Below are positions 55,920-64,000 of a stretch of 64,000 nt of DNA, piece by piece (within the stretch, counting starts at the first letter, position 1; each line of letters begins with the position of its first letter). The stretch spans positions 23,044-87,043 of the forward strand of contig CAWGRQ010000007.1 of NCBI GenBank assembly GCA_963824985.1, in the 5' to 3' direction. This stretch comes from JAFNAG01 sp963824985. Lineage in GTDB: Bacteria > Acidobacteriota > UBA6911. The position numbers were made by a program, and so were the translations under genes. The notes under the pieces were generated by a model, which had not been told where the DNA came from, searched no databases, and was given only the letters and a program-made list of their open reading frames with translations.

Positions 55920-57005
55920 ATGACAGTTCAAGCTCCAACCAAACGAATTACCGATATAGGGCCGCCGAATTATGAAAAGTTCCTTCATCCGGTTATTAAG
56001 AAGAATTACGGCCAGTGGAAATATCACGAATCCATCGCCCCGGGTGTTTTGTGTCATGTTTCCGAAACCGGAGATAAAATCTATTCCGTCCGTGCCGCAT
56101 CTCCACGGCTTTTGAGCATCCAGACAATTCGACTGTTTGCCGATCTGGCAGACAAATACTGCGGTGGCTATTTGCGATTTACGAGTCGCAATAACGTGGA
56201 GTTCCTGCTTGATAATCAGGAAAACATCCAGCCTCTGAAGACGGAACTCCAGAAGGCCGGATTTCCTATCGGGGGAACGAACAATTCGATCAGCAATATC
56301 GTCCACACGCAGGGTTGGGTGCACTGCCACTCGGCGGCAACCGATGCTTCCGGCATCGTGAAGAATGTGATGGACGCTCTGTGTGACCGATTTACCCATC
56401 AGGATCTGCCGGGCAAGCTTCGAATTGCTTTGGCTTGCTGTCTGAACATGTGCGGCGCGGTGCATTGTTCCGACATCGCCATTCTGGGCGTTCATCGCAC
56501 ACCCCCGAAGATCAAACACGACATTCTGCCCAAGGTGTGCGAAGTCCCTACACTGATCTCATCCTGCCCGACAGGCGCGATTCGACCTGCAACCGTGAAT
56601 GGAAAACCCTCGGTAGAAGTAATCGAGGAGCAGTGTATGTATTGCGGCAACTGCTATACGGTTTGTCCGGCAATGCCGCTCAACGACGCGGAAAACGACG
56701 GCATATCCATCTGGGTCGGCGGAAAAGTCAGCAATGCGCGCACCACTCCCAAGTTCAGCAAGTTGGCCATCCCGTTCCTCCCGAACAATCCGCCGCATTG
56801 GCCGGAGGTCGTGGATGCCGTCGTTAATATCGTAAACGTGTACGCTAAGAATGCCCAAAAGTTTGAGCGCATGGGTGAGTGGATCGAAAGGATCGGCTGG
56901 CCCAAATTCTTCAAACTGACCGGAATAGAGTTTACGCGCTACCATATTGATGACTTCAAACACGCGGGAACGACTTTTGCCAGGTCCGCACAAATCAAGT
57001 ACTGA
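55920..57005 (+). CDS. dsrB: Dissimilatory sulfite reductase beta subunit
   Basis: 361 residues, intact, 24 bp after dsrA with an AAGGAG site. It shows the sirohaem-[4Fe-4S] motif ACCLNMCGAVHCSDIAILG, substrate-site RFTSRNNVEFLL, and the inserted ferredoxin CMYCGNCYTVCPAMPL. It forms alpha2beta2 with DsrA. Confidence 0.96.
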   Translation: MTVQAPTKRITDIGPPNYEKFLHPVIKKNYGQWKYHESIAPGVLCHVSETGDKIYSVRAASPRLLSIQTIRLFADLADKYCGGYLRFTSRNNVEFLLDNQENIQPLKTELQKAGFPIGGTNNSISNIVHTQGWVHCHSAATDASGIVKNVMDALCDRFTHQDLPGKLRIALACCLNMCGAVHCSDIAILGVHRTPPKIKHDILPKVCEVPTLISSCPTGAIRPATVNGKPSVEVIEEQCMYCGNCYTVCPAMPLNDAENDGISIWVGGKVSNARTTPKFSKLAIPFLPNNPPHWPEVVDAVVNIVNVYAKNAQKFERMGEWIERIGWPKFFKLTGIEFTRYHIDDFKHAGTTFARSAQIKY

Positions 57006-57087
57006 TCGGATCCCTGGAAAGCATCCGTCCTTTGTCGTCATGGAGAGTTGTAAAAGGTTTAAAAGGAACATTTTTGGAATTTGAGCT

Positions 57088-58740
57088 ATGGCATTATTTA
57101 AAGAGGTCAAAAAACCGGTAATTCGGGCAACCTCTGCTGCGGGGGCTGAGATCAGCCCGCTGCGGCCCAGGTATTCCGAGAAAAACACCGCCCTGCGTCT
57201 CGCACTGCCCCAAGGAAGCCGATATTCGCGGCTGGCTTACCACCATTGCCCAAGCCGAAGCGTACGGCAGGACAAACGAGCAGGCTTTGGAAGAGGCTTG
57301 GCACAATGATCACCGACCGCAATCCATTTCCGGCCGTCTGCGGCCGGGTTTGTCCGCATCCTTGTGAGGACAGACTGCAATCGAAAAACCAAAGACGGCG
57401 CCGTGGCTATTAACGCCTTGGAGCGTTATGTCGGTGATTTCGGCATAACCAAAGGCCTAAAGCCGTGCCTGCTCACCGAGGAGAAACACCCGGAAAAGAT
57501 CGCGATCATCGGCTCGGGACCCGCCGGGCTGTCCTGCGCATACCAGCTCAGCCGCCACGGCTACCCCGTAACGGTGTTTGAAGCATTCAGCCAACCGGGT
57601 GGCATGCTGCGCTACGGCATTCCCCAGTATCGGTTGCCGAGGAATGTCCTGGACGCCGAAATCCATAGGATTCTGGATCTCGGCGTTGAACTGAAATGCA
57701 ATTGTGTCGTCGGGAAGGATATCTCCCTTGAACAGTTGCGTCAGGACTATAAGGCAATCTTCGTCGGTATCGGTGCGCACAAAGGTCTGAAGCTCGGAGT
57801 GCCGGGCGAAGACGCCGGCAACGTCTTCACCGGCACCGAATTTCTCAACCGGGCCAATAGCGGTGATCGTGGAGGTCGGGAAAAAGGTTGTCGTGATCGG
57901 CGGCGGGGATACGGCCATTGATGCAGCCAGGGTGAGCAAGCGGCTTGGGGCCGATGTCACGCATACTCTATCGCCGAACCAGGGCTGAGATGCCGGCAAT
58001 CGCCCCGGAGATCGAAGGAGCTCTGGAGGAGGGCGTGACAATTGAGTTTCTGGCGGCGCCGACTGGAGATTCTCCGGAACAACGGAACGGCCGTAGGCTT
58101 GAAATGCATCCGCATGGAACTTGGCGCTCCCGATGCCTCCGGCCGTCCCCGGCCGGTGCCCAAAGCCGGGTCCGGAGTTCGAGCTCGAGGCCACGACTGA
58201 TCATTGCGGCCATCAGCCAGGAACCCGAGTTCGGCCCGGTTTCGACGAACTGCGGGAGGGCAAGGACTGGATCAAGGCCGACGAGTGGGGAGCCACAAAG
58301 AGCTGAGGGCGTTTATGCCGGCGGCGACGATTTGACCTTGGCATTGGTGGCCATCGCTATCTCCCAGGGCCGCATGGCCGCCGAGGCCATCGACGCGCAC
58401 CTGCGCGGCGAAAATCTCGCTAAAGCCCGCTGGCACCTCCGGCCGGCGAAATAGGTGAAGCTGGACTGGTACAAAGAATTGCCGCGGCATGAGCGGCAGC
58501 ACATCCCGGTCGAACAGCGCGACATGAACACCGAAATCGAGGCGGGTCTCTCGGAAACGGAAGCCCTTGAAGAAGCCAAGCGCTGCCTGTCCTGCGGCAT
58601 GTGCATGGATTGTGAAACCTGCTGGATGTATTGCACTAACAACTGCTTTGTCAAGTTGCCCAAAGGGAGAGCATTACAAGATCAAGCTTGAGGTATGCAA
58701 CGGATGCAAGAAATGCGCCGAAGCATGCCCCTGCGGTTAA
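57088..58740 (+). CDS. dsrL: DsrL-like NAD(P)H:acceptor oxidoreductase, multiply frameshifted
   Basis: Reconstructed ~550 residues, homologous to the glutamate-synthase small-subunit family. It begins MALFKEVKKPVIRATSAAGAE. The Fe-S motif CGRVCPHPCED, FAD-binding IAIIGSGPAGLSCAYQL, NAD(P)-binding VVVIGGGDTAIDAAR, GVYAGGDD, CLSCGMCMDCETCWMYC and a terminal ferredoxin motif CNGCKKCAEACPCG follow. The frame breaks at least six times, always with coding continuing in another frame. DsrL supplies or accepts electrons for DsrAB via NAD(P)(H). It occurs in sulfur oxidisers and also in some reductive-type organisms, so it does not by itself set the direction. Confidence 0.75.
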
Positions 58741-58884
58741 TTGAATGGATCTAATCTAGACAGTGGGCTTCGCGCAGACGGGCAGGGATATTAGGAGTGG
58801 ATTTCGAATCCTGCACTTCTGAGTGTTATTGTTGAAGCAGATCAACGGATCCCATACGAAATGCAAAGTATAAGGAGTTTGGCT

Positions 58885-59202
58885 ATGCCTACATTTGAAG
58901 TGGCGGAAGACAATACGACGTGGATGAAGACGGGTTCCTTGAGAATCCGAGCATCTGGAATGACGGCGGTGGCCACAGATTTTGCATGCTCTGAAGCGGT
59001 CGAAACACTCACGGAGGATCACTGGAAGGTGATCAACTATATCCGAAACTATTATCTTGAGTTCGGCATTGCTCCGATGATTCGAAAGCTTTGCAAGGAG
59101 ACCGGCTTCAAGCTGAACGAGATTTATGCGCTGTTTCCCTCCGGGCCGGCCAAGGGTGCCTGCAAGCTGGCAGGCCTGCCCAAACCGACAGGCTGCGTTT
59201 AG
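58885..59202 (+). CDS. dsrC: DsrC, sulfur-carrier substrate protein of sulfite reductase
   Basis: 105 residues from MPTFEVAED behind AAGGAG. The C-terminal arm KGACKLAGLPKPTGCV keeps both redox cysteines, the strictly conserved penultimate Cys and one 11 residues before it. They form the trisulfide released by DsrAB and reduced by DsrMKJOP. The 144-bp gap from dsrL may contain its own promoter, as DsrC is usually made in excess. Confidence 0.96.
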   Translation: MPTFEVAEDNTTWMKTGSLRIRASGMTAVATDFACSEAVETLTEDHWKVINYIRNYYLEFGIAPMIRKLCKETGFKLNEIYALFPSGPAKGACKLAGLPKPTGCV

Positions 59203-59258
59203 GAGACCTTAGGCTCGCGCGGCCCGCTCGCGGAACCCGCGCAACGAGGAGAACGGCA

Positions 59259-59765
59259 GTGAAAACCAAAGATCCATCGCTGGCGGCGGTGCTGTCGGAT
59301 CGGAGGAATGACGTCGTCGGGGGATGGCTGGAGCGGACGATTCAGACATATCCCGAGTCTGCTGCCCGGTTCTTGTCGTCGGAGAAGGATCCTTTTCGCA
59401 ATCCGGTCGGCTGTACACTCAAAGAAGGACTGGGCGCGCTATTTGACGAACTCTTGCGGGCCACGGATGCTGCCGGGGCAATGCCTGTTCTGGATGGCAT
59501 CATAAGAATGCGGGCCGTCCAGGATTTTTCCGCCAGCCAGGCGGTGGCCTTCGTTTTCTCGCTCAAGCAGGTTATACGAGGAGTGTTACAGGGCGAGATC
59601 ACGCGCTTTGTCGGCGAAGTCGAGACTCTGGAAACCAGGATCGACGAACTGGCTCTCCTGGCTTTCGACGTCTTCATGAAATGCCGCCAGCAGATCTATG
59701 AGATCAGGGCCAACGAAGCCGGACGCAGGGTGTTCGTGCTGGAAAAGGCGTCACAGATGCGTTGA
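59259..59765 (+). CDS. RsbRD-N-like helical protein upstream of dsrM
   Basis: 168 residues from a GTG preceded by GAGGAG. All-helical, with a globin-like RsbRD N-terminal domain pattern: RRNDVVGGWLERTIQTYPES, FRNPVGCTLKEGLGALFDEL, FSASQAVAFVFSLKQVIRGV, ELALLAFDVFMKCRQQIYEI. Genes of this type often stand just before dsrM in sulfate reducers. A sensor or regulator of the membrane complex is likely. It ends 33 bp before dsrM. Confidence 0.75.
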   Translation: MKTKDPSLAAVLSDRRNDVVGGWLERTIQTYPESAARFLSSEKDPFRNPVGCTLKEGLGALFDELLRATDAAGAMPVLDGIIRMRAVQDFSASQAVAFVFSLKQVIRGVLQGEITRFVGEVETLETRIDELALLAFDVFMKCRQQIYEIRANEAGRRVFVLEKASQMR

Positions 59766-59798
59766 CGGAACCAGTCATCTGAAACGAGGTGAGGGTCC

Positions 59799-60791
59799 AT
59801 GTACTTTTTATTGGCGCTGGCTGGGGCTGTTATCATTGCCGCTTTGGGTTACATGGGCGGATCCTTAGCCGAGCTGCGCATGCTTTTCGGTGTTGTCATC
59901 CCTTACGCGGCGATCGCCATTTTTCTTGTTGGCATGGCCTGCCGCGTCTTCGGGTGGGCTCTTGCGCCGGTTCCGTTTCGCATCACAACCACCTGCGGAC
60001 AGCAGAAATCGCTGCCATGGATCAAGGCCGGCTGGCTCGAGAGCCCCTGCACGACGCTGGGCGTCATCGCGAGAATGGCCCTGGAAGTCCTTTTGTTCCG
60101 ATCGCTGTTCCGCAATACGAAAGCAGAGCTTCGACAGGGCCCGAAACTGATCTTCGGTGAGAGCAAGTTTCTTTGGCTGGGCGCGCTGGCTTTCCACTGG
60201 TCTTTTCTCCTCATTTTTCTGAGACACCTGCGGTTTTTCATGGAGCCTGTCCCCGCTTTTGTCGCAGGCATCGAGAGTGTGGATGGTTTCTTCCAGATTG
60301 GCGCTCCGGTGCTTTATGCAACGGACCTGATCATTCTGGCCGCGCTGGCCTACCTGGCCCTGAGAAGGCTGCTTGATTCCCAGATCCGATATATCTCTCT
60401 GTTTACGGATTACTTTGCCCTCTTCCTGCTCCTCGGGCTTGCCGTATCGGGCGTTTTGATGCGGTACTTCACCAGGGTCAACATCGTGGAAGTCAAAGAG
60501 CTGGCCATGGGTCTTGTGACCTTCTCCCCGGTGGTGCCGCCGGGGATGGCACCCCTGTTTTTCATGCACCTGTTCTTTTTATGCGCGCTTATCGCCTATT
60601 TCCCGTTCAGCAAGCTGATGCATATGGGCGGTGTCTTCCTTAGTCCCACAAGAAATCTGGCCAACAACAACCGGATGAAGAGGCACGTGAATCCCTGGAA
60701 CGCTCCCGTCGCAGTCCACACATACGGGGAGTGGGAGGATGAGTTCAGGGACAAGCTCATAGCATGCGGGTTACCCCTCGAGAGGCAATAG
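59799..60791 (+). CDS. dsrM: DsrM, cytochrome b membrane subunit of DsrMKJOP
   Basis: 330 residues, intact. About six transmembrane helices (YFLLALAGAVIIAALGYMGG, WLGALAFHWSFLLIFLRHLRFF, DYFALFLLLGLAVSGVLM, LFFMHLFFLCALIAYFPFSK). His residues in HWSF, RHL and MHL are the expected haem b ligands. It exchanges electrons between the menaquinone pool and DsrK. A GAGGTGAGGG site precedes it, and it ends 3 bp before dsrK. Confidence 0.93.
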   Translation: MYFLLALAGAVIIAALGYMGGSLAELRMLFGVVIPYAAIAIFLVGMACRVFGWALAPVPFRITTTCGQQKSLPWIKAGWLESPCTTLGVIARMALEVLLFRSLFRNTKAELRQGPKLIFGESKFLWLGALAFHWSFLLIFLRHLRFFMEPVPAFVAGIESVDGFFQIGAPVLYATDLIILAALAYLALRRLLDSQIRYISLFTDYFALFLLLGLAVSGVLMRYFTRVNIVEVKELAMGLVTFSPVVPPGMAPLFFMHLFFLCALIAYFPFSKLMHMGGVFLSPTRNLANNNRMKRHVNPWNAPVAVHTYGEWEDEFRDKLIACGLPLERQ

Positions 60792-60794
60792 ACG

Positions 60795-62411
<1,617 letters not shown>

Positions 62412-62419
<8 letters not shown>

Positions 62420-62818
62420 TCGAGGTCTCATTTTCGCCGGACTGCTGGTGTTTCTTGGTGTCGCCACGTTCCCTTTCTCTTAAACCTGCTGGCAGGGAAA
62501 GTCTCGAAGCCCCCGCTGCTTCTGCTTGCCTGCCGGGGAAAAACAGTGCGTGGCGCCGGTCGACTACATGAAAAAATCTCACATGCAGCTGCTATTTCAG
62601 TGGCGTGACGACCGGGTCAGAAAGAACGTGCGCACCTATGTGTCCCATGACGGCAAATCCTACGCCATCAACTTCACCGGGACGTGCCTGACGCAATGCC
62701 ACACCAGCAAAGCCGAGTTCTGCGATCGTTGCCACAACTATATGGGAGTCCGGCGCCCAATTGCACGGATTGTCACATCGATCCCAAAACTGATTCTCAG
62801 CGGAGGCCGGGAGAATGA
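62412..62818 (+). CDS. dsrJ: DsrJ, triheme cytochrome c, frameshifted
   Basis: Reconstructed ~135 residues. The N-terminal anchor MRDRGLIFAGLLVFLGVATF leads to the periplasmic part CVAPVDYMKKSHMQLL and three haem-binding sites: CLTQCH (three residues between the cysteines rather than two), CDRCH and CTDCH. Shifts near 62472, 62520 and 62760. The stop overlaps the dsrO start (ATGA). Periplasmic electron-transfer subunit of DsrMKJOP. Confidence 0.82.
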
Positions 62819-63599
62819 TCATCAGTCGAAAGAAAATTTCTGCAGGTGACTGGGATGTCGTCCCTGCTGGTCGTCGGCGGGAGCAAAGCTGACGGAGTAT
62901 TCGCGGGAACGATGCAGAAGGTGTCTCCCGCACCCATGCGAAGGCAGCTCACGGCACGCCGCTGGGCCATGGTGATTGAGTGCCGAAGATGCTCCCGAAG
63001 AAGGAAGGCTGCACCAGGTGCATTGAGGCCTGCCACGCGGCTCACAATGTCCCGACGATCCATGACGCGTGCTCACGAGATTAAGTGGATCTGGAAAGAT
63101 TCATTCGAAACGGCTTCCCCTCGCAGGAAAACGAATATATGGCCTCTGCGGCTGAAGGACAAGCCCGTGCCTGGCGTTCTGCAACCACTGCGACAACCCT
63201 CCTTGCGTCCGGGTTTGCCCGACGCAGGCCACCTGGAAACGGGAGGATGGCATCGTCATGATGGATTGGCATCGTTGCATCGGATGCCGGTATTGCATGG
63301 CGGCTTGCCCGTATGGTTCGCGCAGCTTTAACTGGGCGGATCCCAGGCCCTATGTCGCAAAACTGAATCCCGATTTTCCCACGCGCACGAAAGGGGTGGT
63401 GGAGAAATGCACCTTTTGCGAAGAACGGCTCGGCAAAGGGAAGCTGCCCGCCTGCGTGGAGGTTTGCCCGGCAAAGGCGATGATGTTCGGCGATCTGGAG
63501 GATGCCCACTCACAGGTAAGGGAGCTGCTTGCGGCTCGGTACACCATCCTGCGCAAGCCGGAATTGGGCACGAAGCCTGAGATCTACTATCTCGTGTGA
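62815..63599 (+). CDS. dsrO: DsrO, Tat-exported ferredoxin-like subunit, frameshifted
   Basis: Reconstructed ~261 residues. The start MIISRKKFLQVTG looks like a DsrO signal once one A is removed from the AAAA run at ~62830. Downstream pieces in three frames read CTRCIEACHAAHNVP, FCNHCDNPPCVRVCP, CIGCRYCMAACPYG and CTFCEERLGKGKLPACVEVCP, the four-cluster NrfC-like pattern. It links DsrJ and DsrP on the periplasmic side. The second half is intact. Confidence 0.85.
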
Positions 63600-63609
63600 G
63601 GCATGGCTC

Positions 63610-64000
63610 ATGTTCATGTTTGAAAAAGCGGTCGTCGGAGGGCGCAGGTACTGGACCTGGATCCTGTGCCTGCTGGTGGTGATCGGCCTGGGTTTTCTCG
63701 CTTACCTGCGGCAGTTGAGTTACGGCCTGGCCATCACCGGCATGAGTCGCGACGTGACCTGGGGCATCTACATCGCCCAGTTCACTTTCATGGTTGGCGT
63801 TGCGGCCTCCGCGGTTATGGTGGTGCTCCCTTATTACCTGCACAACTACAAGGCCTTCGCCAAAGTTACGATCCTGGGCGAGTTTCTTGCGATTTCTGCC
63901 GTGACCATGTGCATGTTGTTTATCTTCGTCGATATGGGACAGCCGACGCGCATTTTTAATGTGCTCCTATATCCGACGCCGGGATTCCACGCCCAGCTTC
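63610..64000 (+). CDS. dsrP: DsrP, NrfD-family membrane subunit (truncated by window end)
   Basis: The first ~130 residues of an NrfD/PsrC-like integral membrane protein. It starts MFMFEKAVVGGRRYW, with helices at ~17-34 and ~60-80 (YIAQFTFMVGVAASAVMVVL) and FVDMGQPTRIFNVLLYP, a typical NrfD loop. Quinone-interacting subunit of DsrMKJOP. It begins 10 bp after dsrO and continues beyond the window. Confidence 0.92.
   Translation, partial: MFMFEKAVVGGRRYWTWILCLLVVIGLGFLAYLRQLSYGLAITGMSRDVTWGIYIAQFTFMVGVAASAVMVVLPYYLHNYKAFAKVTILGEFLAISAVTMCMLFIFVDMGQPTRIFNVLLYPTPGFHAQL

Overview
The window carries a complete dissimilatory sulfate-reduction locus from a GC-rich Gram-negative bacterium. Present are sat, aprBA, qmoABC, dsrAB, a dsrL-like gene, dsrC and dsrMKJO, with dsrP running off the right edge. 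Outer-membrane, lipoprotein and Tat-exported products support a diderm. The reductive-type DsrAB, QmoABC and a small DsrD-like protein, with no dsrEFH visible, favour sulfate or sulfite reduction over sulfur oxidation. Desulfobacterota or Acidobacteriota are plausible hosts; nothing in the window decides between them (no rRNA or tRNA seen).

Layout. 1-6.8 kb (minus): the start of a haem-type sensor protein, an alginate-export-type outer-membrane barrel, a MITE-like element, an HdrD-like/NarI-like membrane redox pair, sat and a small winged-helix protein. 7.1-22 kb (plus): two large PEP-synthase-like proteins with a receiver and a kinase between them, then an ArsC::PAS::sigma54-activator fusion. 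That gene is followed by a predicted sigma54-controlled operon: small protein, macrodomain, NarI-like cytochrome b, HdrD::receiver fusion, double-PAS kinase and receiver. 22-45.4 kb (minus): a ~23 kb one-directional block with four more PEP-synthase-like proteins, one 'coreless' short paralogue, four TauE/SafE-type exporters with matched small partners, three receivers, a kinase, a universal stress protein and a CMP-kinase-like/BON protein. 45.8-64 kb (plus): a MarR-type regulator with a Cys cluster, then apr, qmo and dsr.

How it fits together. Sat makes APS, AprBA reduces it to sulfite with electrons through QmoABC, and DsrAB/DsrC/DsrMKJOP take sulfite to sulfide. Between sat and apr lies a ~38 kb regulatory and transport island. 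Its hallmark is a seven-member family combining a helical N-terminal module, an ATP-grasp plus phosphohistidine core (absent from one member), and a conserved ~270-residue C-terminal module with a Cys...His-Asp...His signature that replaces the PEP-binding barrel. Interleaved with receivers, kinases and predicted sulfite/organosulfonate exporters, this is the best candidate here for an undescribed phosphotransfer or energy-sensing system tied to sulfur respiration.

Caveat: many genes at 2.3-4.9 kb and 46.9-63.6 kb are broken by single-base indels, some in short homopolymers, yet every frame continues coding on the other side. This looks like consensus error rather than gene decay. Those genes are given as full reconstructed spans.
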